Both the position numbers and the translations under genes were made by a program. A DNA stretch of 64,000 nucleotides from Aspidapion aeneum (taxonomy: Eukaryota > Arthropoda > Insecta > Coleoptera > Brentidae): positions 42,769,235 to 42,833,234 of the forward strand of contig OY755044.1 of the NCBI GenBank assembly GCA_963576565.1. The letters are read 5' to 3'. Below are positions 53,231-64,000 of the stretch, piece by piece. Within the stretch, counting starts at the first letter, position 1; the number at the start of each line of letters is the position of its first letter. Under the pieces are notes generated by a model. The model was given only the letters and a program-made list of their open reading frames with translations. It was not told where the DNA came from and ran no database searches.

Positions 53231-54184
53231 GTCAAAATATTTGTTGTAATTTGGTAGGTGCTGAGAATAGCCTTCAGGGCTGGACCACCTGGCGGTAGCT
53301 ATTCTCTAAAGCAGGAATCCATGCTAAGTTTGGCGAACCTTGTCTGTATGGGTTTGTCTTTATGGCTTTAAATCTCCCGCCATTGGATGAGGGGATAAAA
53401 AGAAAAAAAAAAGGTTAAGCCTGCCTTTTTTATCAACTTCATATAGTTTTTGGGGTCACTCACGAGTTGGTGCTGTTGTTTGCGTAAAACTTAAAAGTGA
53501 TGTCGTGAGTGAGTTATTGTTTCTCGAGGTATTCTCCAAAAAAATGATTGTGCTTTTGCATGCGCTCAAACCAGTTGTCAAAGCTGTAATTCCACTCGTT
53601 TGTTGGTACTGTCAAAATTGCATTATTGAAGGCGCCGACTCCTTTCTCTGGCGACTGAAATCTTTGACAACGCAGTATACTCTTAATTTTCGAAAAAGTA
53701 TAGAAATCATTGGTACTTAGGTCGGAACTGCATGGAGGATGGTCCAACAATTTGACGTTTTGCTGGGTTAAAAACTCAATGGTTTTTTGTGCTTTGTGCG
53801 AACTTGGATTGTCTTGTTGAAGGATGATTCGTCGGTCGGGGTTTGATTTTCATTGATGACTTTCGGTAAGCAAATGGTGATGTACCAATCGGCAGTAACA
53901 GTCATTTGATCTTCCAGAGGAATTGTTGCTACATGACCTATTTTTGAGACAAATGGCGCGAACATCTTTTTGGGTACACTTAAAGAACGGATGACTTTTG
54001 TTCGCTTTTAGTCACCTTAGAACACCCAGACAACTGACGTTTATTTTCGGGTGCATATGAGTAAATCCACGGTCCATCACCACTGAAAATACTGTACACG
54101 TTTTTCGGGTTTCCTGCCTCAAAGCGGTGTAGAGTTTTCTCACACCAATTGACCCTTTTTTATGTTCTTCGGTTAACAGATGCG
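53231..54184 (-). repeat. tandem duplication of a mariner 3' half, unit 1
   Basis: The unit begins GTCAAAATATTTGTTGTAAT and ends GGTTAACAGATGCG, after which the same sequence restarts at 54185. Unit 1 carries about 70 bp near 53358-53425 that is missing from unit 2. Confidence 0.85.
53514..54165 (-). pseudogene. mariner transposase, C-terminal two thirds (duplicated copy)
   Basis: Reading the minus strand in shifting frames: SIFSGDGPWIYSYAPE (first catalytic D, but the usual E after it is G), EDQMTVTADWYITICLPKV, IILQQDNPSSHKAQKT (second D), DHPPCSSDLSTNDF (third D), and NWFERMQKHNHFFGEYLEKQ at the end. D of QQDN and D of TNDF are 34 residues apart, the DD34D signature of mariner. Frameshifts separate the blocks and there is no N-terminus, so it is inactive. 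Confidence 0.85.
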
Positions 54185-54998
54185 GTCAAAATATTTGTTG
54201 TAATTTTGGTAGGTGGTGAAAAAGCCTTCAGGGCTGGACCACCTGGTGGTAGTTATTCTCTAAAGCAGGAATCCAACGATGCTAAGTTTGGCGAACCTTG
54301 TCTGTATGGGTTTGTTGTTTGTTTTTTATCAACTTCATATACAAGTTTTTGGGGTCCCTCACGAGTTGGTGCTGCTGTTTGCGTAAAACTTGAAAGTGAT
54401 GTCGTGAGTGAGTTATTGTTTCTCGAGGTATTCTTCAAAAAAATTAATGTGCTTTTGCATGCGCTCAAACTAGTTGTCAAAGCTGTAATTCCACTCGTTT
54501 GTTGGTACTGTCAAAATTGCAAGAAAGCGTCAACTGCTTCCTCTGGCGACTCAAATCTTTGACCACGCACTATACTCTTGATTTGTACTTAGGTCAAAAC
54601 TGTATGGAGGATGGTACAACAATTTGACGTTTTGTTGGGTTAAAAATTGCATTGTCTTGTTGAAGGATGATTCGTCGTTCGTGGTTCGATTTTCAAGCTC
54701 AGCGATGACTTTCGGTAAACAAATGGTGATATACCAATCGGCAGTAACAGTCATTTGATGTTCCAGGGCGAACATCTTTTTGTAGACACTTAAAGAACGG
54801 ATGACTTCTGTTAGCTTTTAGTCACCTTAGAACACCCAGACGGCTGACGTTTATTTTCGGGTGCATATGAGTAAATCCACGATCCATCACCACTGAAAAT
54901 GCTGTACACGTTTTCGGGGTTTCCTGCCTCAAAACGGTCTACAGTTTTCTCACACCAATTGACCCTAGCTTCTTTCTGTTCTTCGGTTAACAGATGCG
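54185..54998 (-). repeat. tandem duplication of a mariner 3' half, unit 2
   Basis: Matches 53231-54184 from GTCAAAATATTTGTTG to GGTTAACAGATGCGG with several deletions. The mariner N-terminal part continues beyond it only on this side, so unit 2 occupies the original position. Confidence 0.85.
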
Positions 54999-55305
54999 GT
55001 AATCAGCTTGAAACGAATTTTCTTACCCCTAATTCATGCATAATTTTTTGAATTGAGGTGTTTGAAATCCATAACGAAGCTTCAATCTTGCGATATGTTT
55101 CATGTTGATCTTCCGTGATGAGCATGCGCATAACATCAATGTTTTTCTGGGTGACAGCCGTTTTTCGTGCACCTGGCCTTGGATCGTCACTAAGGCTTGA
55201 ATTCTCCATACCAACGAGAAACTGTCGACTGATCAGAAATCAACTCGGCAAGCCATTCTTGTTGAGATAATTTCCTTCGAAAGTTGTTATATGTTATATA
55301 TTTCG
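54250..55305 (-). pseudogene. mariner transposase pseudogene, nearly full span
   Basis: Begins near 55305 with FRRKLSQQEWLAELISDQST and SRWYGEF (first helix-turn-helix), shifts frame, then SLSDDPRPGARKTAVTQKNI, MLITEDQHETYRKIEASLW and QKIMHELGVRKFVSS (second helix-turn-helix). It continues with SGDGSWIYSYAPE, TVTADWYITICLPKV and HPPYSFDLSTN. About 25 bases between the second and third catalytic aspartates are deleted, and frames shift repeatedly. A full mariner transposase has about 345 residues; nearly that span is represented but not readable. Terminal inverted repeats were not identified. Confidence 0.85.
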
Positions 55306-56327
55306 ACTAATTTATTAGCTTAAAACAATCAGTGTAGCTATAAAATTATATGTATCGCACTTTTTTGTATGTAAAGGGTCAAGTTAAGTTTTAGTAACGA
55401 CATTCGATCATGTTTCTATATGCAAAATATTATAGACAATACTCGTACGATGTGATCTATCTTTACTCACGATTACCAGAATAGAGTCTCTGGCTGTACG
55501 AAGCTTACAGGGCAATCAAAAATATCTAATATTTCTGTAAATAAGGTGTAATTTTTTTAAATTGATTATTTTACAGCTTTCATTATATTTCTTTGCAAAA
55601 TTAATTAAAATATACCTTCAAAGATACCTATAAAAAAGTTACAAAATCCAGCTACTTAGCTCAACACCCTTGAGGGATAAAGACCTGCTGCCAAAAGCAA
55701 GAGCGATAAAAAAACTCCGAAAATTCTAATTATAAAATTACACCGGCAATTGTTATTTTAGCCCTTTATAAAAAGTAATTTATGAGGAAAATTAGGTGGT
55801 TTATCATAATTTTAAGAAAATAAAAATCTTTTGCAAGAAATAAGTTTTTTTTTAAGTAAAATATGTTTTTCATTCCATCATTATTATTTTCTCAAATACA
55901 GAAAATCTTTTCTACATAATATCAGTTGTAGATGATAAATAATAAAAAAATTAAAAATTTGCATAGACAGAAATGTGAATTTACTTTCTCATTATCGCAG
56001 TACAGTACAACTAATGCCAAAAAAAAATTGAAATACGAGAGTTGTTATAGTTAATTGCCTAACAAGTGATTGAAATCAAAATATATTTTTTTATTCTGTA
56101 AATTTTTTTATTAAACTATTTAAAATTTAAAGACAATCGTTTTATTTAACGAAACTTGTACAAGCTCCGATATGGCTTTATCGGCGGCAACTAACATTTC
56201 TTCAGGGATCTCTTCAATCACTTCGAACATTTTCAATGCGCAAATAAGTGCGTAAAAAGCTATTTTCCGCACGCTCGTCGGTAAAGTTTTTTAAAAAATT
56301 TTAGAAAAATATGAGAAAACTGGTCAA
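55306..56327. other. no gene recognised
   Basis: AT-rich. The mariner 5' terminal repeat would be expected shortly after 55306 but was not found by eye. Confidence 0.4.
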
Positions 56328-56339
56328 ATTTAATTACAT

Positions 56340-56836
56340 AAGTCAAGGCATCTGCTTTACGTAGATTTCCAGAGGGCATATGATAGTATACCACTAAATC
56401 TACTTTGGAAAGCGTTGGAAAAGACAAACATAAGCGTACAACTAATTAAGGCCATCAAAGAGTTATACGGCAATAGTAAGGCAAAAGTTCAAATAAAAGC
56501 AAAACTAACCAAAGGCTTTCAAGTAAATAAAGGTCTTAAACAAGGTTGCTGTATCTCGCCTACGCTATTCAAGATATATTTGGAACAGGTCCTTAAAGTC
56601 TGGAAGAGAAAATGCCAAAACATGGGAATTCCGTTGGATGAAACCACCTTCTATACTTTATGTTTCGCCGATGATCAGATAGTGGTGGCTCAGGATTATG
56701 ACGACCTCGAATATATGACACGAAAACTAATAGAAGAGTACAGTAAGGTCCCCACTTACTTAGAGGTTAATATCAATAAAACAGAGTATATGTGTATTGG
56801 TGGAACGAAACAGGACCTAATCTTAAATACTGGGTA
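56340..56836 (+). pseudogene. LINE reverse transcriptase, partial but long open frame
   Basis: From HKSRHLLYVDFQRAYDSIP (motif A, catalytic D present) through NKGLKQGCCISPTLFKIYL (motif B) to YTLCFADDQIVVAQDYDDLE (motif C, FADD intact) and EVNINKTEYMCIGG. The frame is open for about 165 codons, the longest intact RT piece of this lineage here. There is no start codon; the 5' end is truncated. It stops at NTG just before the EEYKYLG-like region. Confidence 0.85.
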
Positions 56837-57260
56837 GCGAATTCAGTCCTGTGAAGAGTATAAATACTAAAATTACAGCTGACGGAACACTAGAGAAAGC
56901 TATAAAAGATAGAAACGTACAAGGAAGAAAAGCAATAACTTTATTAAATGGAATAATTTGGGACCAAAGTATATCAAAACATAACAAAAAGCTTATATAT
57001 AACACCATTGTAAGAAGTATTATTACATACGGCTAGGAAGTATGGCCAATTATGTGGGTGAACGTACTTTAGTAGATGATATAAGAACAAAACAACTGGT
57101 GTGGTACGGACATGTACAAAGAATGGATGATGGAAGACTACCTAAACAAATAGTACAATGGAAACGAACTGGCCGAAGAAAACGAGGAAGGCCGAGGAGA
57201 AGCTGGAGAGAAGGAATAGACAGTCAAATAAGAATAAGAGGCCTAGATGATGAATGATGG
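56837..57260 (+). pseudogene. LINE C-terminal region
   Basis: In two frames: KITADGTLEKAIKDRNVQGR, NKKLIYNTIVRSIITYG and a stop in place of the next residue, then TKQLVWYGHVQRMDDGRLPK, GRRKRGRPRRSWREG and IRIRGLDDE. The VWYGHVQRM...GRRKRGRPRRSW pattern is the usual end of RTE-like LINE proteins. Confidence 0.8.
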
Positions 57261-57316
57261 GCAAACAGAAACGAGTGGAGATTGGGTATCGGAAGACTTA
57301 GAACGTTGTGAAACCG

Positions 57317-57350
<34 letters not shown>

Positions 57351-57352
<2 letters not shown>

Positions 57353-59220
57353 AAAATTTACGGATTTAATTTTACCTCGCGTGGTATTCGGTAAGAAAAT
57401 TCAAAAATTTTAATTTTAATTCATTTTTTGTTCAAAGTTTAAACCACAAAACTATTACTGTTATCGTGCTCATTATTTTTTAACCGATGCGCATAATCAA
57501 AACGAGAAAACAGACGATTTTACAAAAAGCACCTATTTAAAAAATGGTTATGTTGATCAACTATTTATGATTCAAAATCTTATCAACTACTTGTAATAGT
57601 CAATTTAATATAATTCATTACATTATAAATACACTGCAATTGACTTCAATAAATCTTATGTTGGATTTGAAAAATAACAAAAACAAAGTTCTAAAATAAA
57701 TGACTGTAATTGAAAGACATGGTAATGAAAGAGCAAAAAGGCCACAAAGTATCGATACGGCTATACGATAGACTATTTATATTTATTGCTTGTTCTTATC
57801 GCCACTTATCGGTAATGGTCTTAATTTATTAAAAAACAAAGAATAAAATGGTGGTTTTATTGAGGATTTTATTGATATACCAAACAAAACAAACAAACAT
57901 ATTTAAAGGAAAAAAATCTGTTTTTGCTGCAAGATATGAAAGTATTTACATAAAAGCTACAGTGATGCACCCAGAAATTGCCCGAGGCCTTATAATATCA
58001 TATATTTTATTTATAAAATATGTGGAAAATATCTAAAAATCTCTTAGGTTTGGAGGGCCTAACCCCCAACCGGACCGAACCGAATACATTATACGCAACA
58101 TCCCAAAAAAATTGTCTTTTTGGCGAGTATTACGTTCCTATCTTAGCAATTTTGGACAAAATTGAACAGTACTGAGGGGAATTTTTTGAGAATTGCCAAA
58201 CAAGTATTGTTTTAACACACTTTAAAAAAAATGATTCAAGAACTTTGGATTACTGCATAAGAGGCCTTTTTAATACCACAACTTTAAATTAATTGTAAAC
58301 AAAAATGTTTCTTGCATACTCAACTATGTGTTATTCATAAAAAATCCGATAACCGGTTTTTTTTATATGACGAGTGAAACAAAACCTTTTTTATAGCGTG
58401 AATGAAACGGTTGGCAAAAATATTGGTTTTGTCAGAACTTGTTTTATTTTTAACCGACCTTATAAATTAAAAAGCAAATTATTCCAACAGTTTATTTTCA
58501 TTTTAAGTTTTAAATTTTACTAAGGTCACTGCATCCTGGAAGCCTATTCGTAATGCAGTGACCCTAAATTTTACTAGAAGGCAACCCCATTTACCTAACT
58601 ATCGGTCAACTTTTTAGTGCAAATGTAAGTTATTAGCTCTGTCAAAAAATATTCACCTAACCCTATTTTGTTGCGATTTTTTTTATGAAAGGGCATTTGT
58701 TTGTCATAAACAACAACTTTTTTAAAAGAAGACCAAACATAATTAGTATAAATTATACCTAGTGTGTGAAGTAAATAATAAAGAATAGGTCATAAAGTTT
58801 CCTTTTGAACAATTAAAACATGTAAAATACAATATACCTATATATGCAATTTTGTAACCATTAAACGTTAAAAAAATGCAAATCAAGCTATTTATATTCA
58901 ACACTTTGGGATATTTGGAATAATATAGCTTTTAGCTTGTTAAGTCGGTTAAGATAACTACAAGTAGAAAGTATAAATAAACTAAAAGAAGTATTTACAA
59001 TTTTTAAATAAATATAGTCCGAAAAAACACCACAAATGTAAAAAATAAACCATCGAAGATTAAAAATACTTAAAAACACATGTAAACATAGCGCTTTAAT
59101 CAAATTTTGGCACTCCAAATGACGCGCTGTCACCTCTCACCCCGCTTCGACCATTGAGTTACCAGGCAACCTATCCTCGACAGACCTTAAGGCCTACCTA
59201 CGTCTAAGGGACACCGGTCA
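57351..59220. other. AT-rich; one small hairpin
   Basis: GGTCACTGCAT (58524-58534) pairs with ATGCAGTGACC (58553-58563). A similar hairpin is at 60848-60891. No gene recognised. Confidence 0.45.
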
Positions 59221-59359
59221 ATGGAGATAAAGGGGGAAACAACTGGACATCTAACCATAGAAGAGTTGCTATTTAAAGAAATTCCGCTCGCGTTAGTGAC
59301 GGCAGCAGAACCCACACGCCTGGGAGGCATGAGAAAAGGTACAAAGTCCAGATCCCACA

Positions 59360-59900
59360 GTGGCTCTATTCTCGTACTTGAACGATGTGATCGTCCACAT
59401 CACACGCTTTGGCCAATAGCAAAGTGGTCGCGTGTTGTGCGAAATTACTTGTCCTCCTGCCCCGTATCGACTGGGTAGCTATTCTGGATCTTGAACGATG
59501 TGATAGTTCCCATTACATGCTGAAAAAGACCTCCATGGCGCAAGCTTCTCCTACGATCCAACCGAGAACCGTTCAGTTGGTACGAAACAGGAGAACAAAT
59601 TTCACTTCAAACGGGTAAAATTCACTCTGAAAATCGGGCGACTATGCCATTCGTCGAGACAAGTCATTTTGTACACGCGACCGCTCAGACTTTGCTATTG
59701 TTCAAAGCGTGTAATGTAGATGGTCACATCGTTCAAGACCTAGAATAGCTACCTTGAATGTTTCTCGGTCGGATCGTAAGAGAAGCTTGCGCAATGGAGG
59801 CCTTTTCGCATAGCAGTTGACGGCTCGGAGCTAACTTAAAGCTAGTCATTGACCAAAGCATGTGATGGGAACCATCACATCGTTCAAGTACGAGAATGAG
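59360..59900. repeat. cluster of direct and inverted repeats around CTTGAACGATGTGA
   Basis: CTTGAACGATGTGA occurs at 59377-59390 and 59490-59503, and inverted at 59724-59737 and 59875-59888. A second motif GGCGCAAGCTTCTC near 59538 is inverted near 59780 (GAGAAGCTTGCGC). GC content is higher than in the flanks. The arms can fold, but their order is not simply mirrored. Open frames at 59221-59618 are repeat artefacts or LINE-related debris. Confidence 0.75.
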
Positions 59901-60089
59901 TAGCCAGATAGCGAAGCATGACAGAGCAGTGAAACATCATTTAAGATGAGCGCTTTAGTTAGCTGCACTAATGGACCTAAAGTATCAGCGAGGCAAACCA
60001 CGAGTATACGTAGAAAAACTAAAAGCTCACAAGATTTTACCCGCTTGGGGAGCAGGCTACAGTTTTTTAAGCAAAAGTTTAATTTATAA

Positions 60090-60560
60090 TAATGGCGGCA
60101 ACTTTAGAATGGGCCAGGAATGGTGAGGAAGGTCCTGAGCCACTTCTGGGTGTAATCAAAAGACAAGTCCAAAGCGGACTAAATAACTGGGCCCAAGATG
60201 CACTAACAGACTCCTTGGAAAGAGGAACAGTTTGCAATCTGCCCAGAGAATTCCTAGACCGACCACAAGCAACCAAATGTGGGACTGCTTAGGTATCATA
60301 AATAGGAGTCAAGAGCACCTCGTGGCAGAATGTGAGGCCTACGCAAGGATTAGACTACAGATACTCGGGGCACCAACGTTGAACTAGGGGAGCTACACTT
60401 GCCCAAATGAGCTGACCTACTGGACTTTGTAAAGAGAACAGGAAAGCACAATAAACTCCCTAGACATCAATTGCAAGTGCAGAGACTGGGTTGAGGGATA
60501 GACCTTGGACATGTCTACTTTGGCCTATTTGCCGATCTACAGGTCATCCTTCCTTCCACT
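60090..60560 (+). pseudogene. RNase H-type LINE, 3' end of polyprotein
   Basis: Starts in a frame with NGEEGPEPLLGVIKRQVQSG, then NNWAQDALTDS and REFLDRP. After a shift comes NRSQEHLVAECEAYARIRLQ, where the EH...C spacing recalls the zinc-binding E-H-x-L-x-E-C motif, followed by ILGAPTLN. This GPEPLxGV...W...H(x)nC arrangement follows the RNase H domain in insect I/R1-like LINEs. It is the plus-strand relative of 1320-1563. Stops and shifts make it inactive. Confidence 0.65.
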
Positions 60561-61719
60561 ACTACTACGACTGGACTAGAGACCCTGTGTTTTATGACAT
60601 ATTTTTACAAAAGAGAGACAACCCACCCGCTCATATCTCTGGACAAACCCATTAAAGTTACTGAAATTAACATTTTTTGGTTATGTTATTTTATTGCCAA
60701 GTTCATTGGCGTTTCACTAAAATAATTTAAATTGTCAGCGGTGAATGACATCAATCCTCATGCAACACATAAACAAGCACTTTGTGGGCACCCCCTGTAT
60801 AGGTTTTGTTTAAAATCATTTATTTTTATTTTCCGACGCCTACTAAAGTTACTGTATAACGAAGTTCCTTCTAACTTCGTTATACAGTGACCTTAACTCC
60901 TACGAGTTAATAAGGGCAGAAGGTGCGTCTTTCTGTAAACATCGCTGGATTATAGAGGACCGATATTTTCATCATTTGATTTTGACTTAAATAAATTTGA
61001 CTTTAAAAGAGTTTGTCGCTATCTATTTCTTTAAAATATTCACAAATGCACTAGGTGTGGGTGTATTTATTATCTTGGTTTTTGTGACACATACATCCAA
61101 AATATTGCAGTTTTCTACTTTAAAATTGTTAGTTTTATATTTACCGAGCAAATTCGCTTGGAGACCAATTACAATACGCAAGCACAAGCCAACGAAATAA
61201 TTATTTCAGTCATGATCGATATACTTTTTCGTTGTTTTAAAAATATGGTAAAAATTTAATAAAACTAATAAAAAACTCCAAAAGATTTATCGCGTCTAGC
61301 GTTGATGATATTACATTAAAAAGTTGTGAAAACAAAATTTAGGCCACATTTTTCATAAAAGAATGAAACTCCCATACATCACATCCAAGAGTCTAAGAGA
61401 GATTACAATACCATCTGCAGGAAAGGGGCTTTTTAATATTAGAAAAGCGAAAAGATTTAATAAAAATTCCTTAACTTTAAGCACAACCCTGCCTGTAGTC
61501 ACAGAATTTGAAAATGAAGAGTCAAGAAAATAAGTACCTAGTGAAACGTGATAAATTCTACTAGTACTAGAGCACGTTATTTCTCTTGTACTCTAGTACT
61601 AAACAGTACGGTATGTTGGCGACCGGCGCGGCGGCGCACAGTGATTTGGGGCTAGGTCATAAGTGGTCAAATCCGACATCCTGATAACATCCTTAAGTGA
61701 TGCTAAATGAACCCTTACA
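60561..61719. other. no gene; one hairpin
   Basis: GTTACTGTATAACGAAGTT (60848-60866) pairs with AACTTCGTTATACAGTGAC (60873-60891), one mismatch. AGTACTAGAG / CTCTAGTACT occurs at 61563-61572 and 61591-61600. Otherwise AT-rich. Confidence 0.6.
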
Positions 61720-62400
61720 CCAGTATTTACTAAAGGGTCTACAGTGCTAAGTGCTACAATCCCAGGTTTAAAAGTCTACATTTTGGTTGAAGGTTTAACT
61801 TATTTGTCCCGTGAATAATGAATAGTTTTTTCATATTTATATAAATTGTTCATAAATACCTTGCGATATGGGTCATCTTTTTTCGTTGTAACAAAGACAT
61901 TATTTCCATACAAAGGTTATAAATAAATAAAAAGAATAAAATATTTTCGTTTAAAAATGGTAGCCATATTTAAACCTCCAAACGATACTAGAAAATGTCG
62001 AATAAAAACGGTGTAAGTCAGCAGTCCGCTATATCTTACATGTTAATTTTTTAGACAAGTTAGCGACGATTAAACCGATGGTCGATTGTTTTGGTGAATG
62101 TGTAATTGAAAAGTAATTCTAATATATCTTGTGCTTTTTACAGTACTTAAACATTGATACGTATTTATTGCGGTAATGCATCTACAGATATATTTTTAGG
62201 TTATTTATTTTATTTTCGAACTTTAAACCACCCCTCAGGGGTGGTACTACAATTTAAGACTATTTTTAACGGGAATCCTATGACTGCACGGACTAAATTT
62301 CCAAAAAATGACATTTCATTACAAAATTTTTATCTGTTTTTTCTTTATTTCTAAAGTTAATTTGAATTTATGTGAGATGAAACTCACTGAGAAATGCTTA
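61720..62400 (+). repeat. unassigned repeat I, copy 2
   Basis: Aligns in order with 26740-27470 (TTTTGGTTGAAGGTTTAACT, AAATGTCGAATAAAAACGG, GTAAGTCAG, GATTAAACCGAT, AACTTTAAACCACCCC, TTATTTTCGAACT). Same orientation. The 66-codon frame is not kept in the other copy. Confidence 0.65.
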
Positions 62401-62684
62401 CTATCATATTGCACATTAGGGTGAACCAAATCTTTGCAGTTATTTAACCTGTGAGTATTAAAAAAATACACTTAAACAGATCGGTATCAAGTCTATAGAC
62501 TTGATACTTAAACTCGTTCTATAATGCTAAGTCTTAAGATCTTAGTACTTAGTACTGGTGTTAATGGCCCCAGGTATTCGACGCATTTAACGTTCATTCC
62601 TAAATCTATTATTTTTTTATGTTATAGAGGGTTCATTTAGTATAATATTGGTGCATAAGCACCATAAGCCTAAATTAAAAAAAA
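62401..62684. other. spacer with a 22-bp palindrome
   Basis: TATCAAGTCTA and its exact complement TAGACTTGATA are adjacent at 62485-62506. Several AAGTCTTAAGATCTTAGTACT-like short palindromes follow. Confidence 0.6.
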
Positions 62685-63235
62685 TACTCTGCCAATCTAT
62701 GTGCACCTAAGCTCACACTGGATACTATAGTTATAGTGTATCTACATGAAAGCTAATATAACTAAAAACTGAAGCATATTTTATTGAACTCCAGACTCAA
62801 TTACCTTTCGTTTGATACCACACAAGCCATGTTTTGACTTAAACTCTAATTTTTCAAATCTACCCCCACCCTTTTTTTAAAAACTAAAATGTATTTTGTT
62901 TAACTCCAGACTCAATTACCTTTCGTTTGATATCACACACGCCATATTTCCACTTAAACACTAATTTTTGAAATTTACCCCCACCCTTTTTTTAAAAATA
63001 AACTAAAATGTATTTTGTTTAACTCCAGACTCAATTACCTTTCGTTTGATATCTCACACGCCATATTTTCACATAAACTCTAATTTTTGAAATCTACCCC
63101 CACCCTTTTATTTGGCTTGTGTTCAGTGGATTTTGTTCATTTTGAAATGGGACCATCTCGACCCCAAACCCAGCCTGGGTACCAAATTTCATTAAAATCG
63201 GGCAAGCCGTTTTTGAGTTATGCGCGTTGGTCGTT
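62685..63235 (+). repeat. CAGA-tailed repeat, copy 3
   Basis: Head TACTCTGCCAATCTATG, a degraded hairpin AGCTCACACTGG...TATAGTGT, three tandem units (landmarks at 62789, 62905 and 63023), then GACCCCAAACCCAGCCTGGG, AAATCGGGCAAGCCGTTTTT and GTTATGCGCGTTGGTCGTTA leading into the CAGA array. Non-coding. Confidence 0.88.

Positions 63236-64000
<765 letters not shown>

Larger units (their letters stand above)
56328..57350 (+). mobile_element. 5'-truncated LINE with (TA)n 3' tract
   Basis: Holds the second half of a reverse transcriptase, a linker and a C-terminal domain, then a TA microsatellite at about 57322-57350. A 3' simple-repeat tail is typical of RTE-like elements. The protein differs from the H1-H3 copies, so it is a second RTE-like lineage or a related clade. 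Confidence 0.75.

Overview
This window looks like intergenic or intronic DNA from an animal nuclear genome, most likely an arthropod and probably an insect with a large, AT-rich, transposon-filled genome. The basis is the mix of mobile elements: Jockey-clade and RTE-type non-LTR retrotransposons, a LINE with an RNase H domain, a mariner DD34D transposase, a Penelope-like retroelement with a GIY-YIG nuclease, a tRNA-derived repeat, and many short inverted-repeat elements. There are no bacterial operons, no ribosome-binding-site context and no CRISPR array. No long intact open reading frame exists; every recognisable protein fragment is a broken piece of a mobile element. The species cannot be named from the sequence alone.

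Layout. 0-9 kb: a partial copy of a CAGA-tailed repeat, RNase H LINE fragments on the minus strand, a cluster of tRNA-Gly-like repeat units (3.2-3.9 kb), two hAT-like miniature elements and a diverged tandem array of about 415 bp units. 9-18 kb: further tandem arrays, an element with an internal minisatellite and 8-bp target duplication, a perfect 30-bp hairpin, Jockey copy 1, a pogo-like miniature element nested in another inverted-repeat element, and three of four copies of a roughly 480 bp repeat, one carrying a Harbinger-like insertion. 18-26 kb: the only stretch with hints of host genes, namely a possible signal-peptide exon near 19.67 kb and a possible membrane-anchor exon near 21.98 kb, surrounded by tandem repeats. 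26-34 kb: a Penelope-like remnant with inverted 187-bp repeats, miniature elements, degenerate minisatellites, a transposase-like helix-turn-helix fragment and a fourth tRNA-like unit. 35-43 kb: an RTE element split by a miniature element, a terminal-inverted-repeat element split by CAGA-repeat copy 2, and Jockey copy 2 inserted in another LINE with a 12-bp target duplication. 43-57 kb: the second copy of a roughly 600 bp element with a 7-bp target duplication, a foldback element, a second RTE fragment, a mariner pseudogene with a tandemly duplicated 3' half, and a LINE ending in a TA tract. 57-64 kb: an inverted-repeat cluster, an RNase H LINE 3' end, the second copy of a roughly 700 bp unassigned repeat, and CAGA-repeat copy 3 ending in at least 740 bp of nearly pure CAGA running off the window.

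The sequence is a palimpsest: many elements sit inside older ones, and several insertions can be proven inside the window because a paralogous uninterrupted site is also present. Nothing here resembles a multi-gene system. The observations with most potential are the CAGA-tailed family with a hairpin at each end, the Penelope remnant, the two hypothetical first exons and the shared defects among repeat copies. All homology calls were made by eye.
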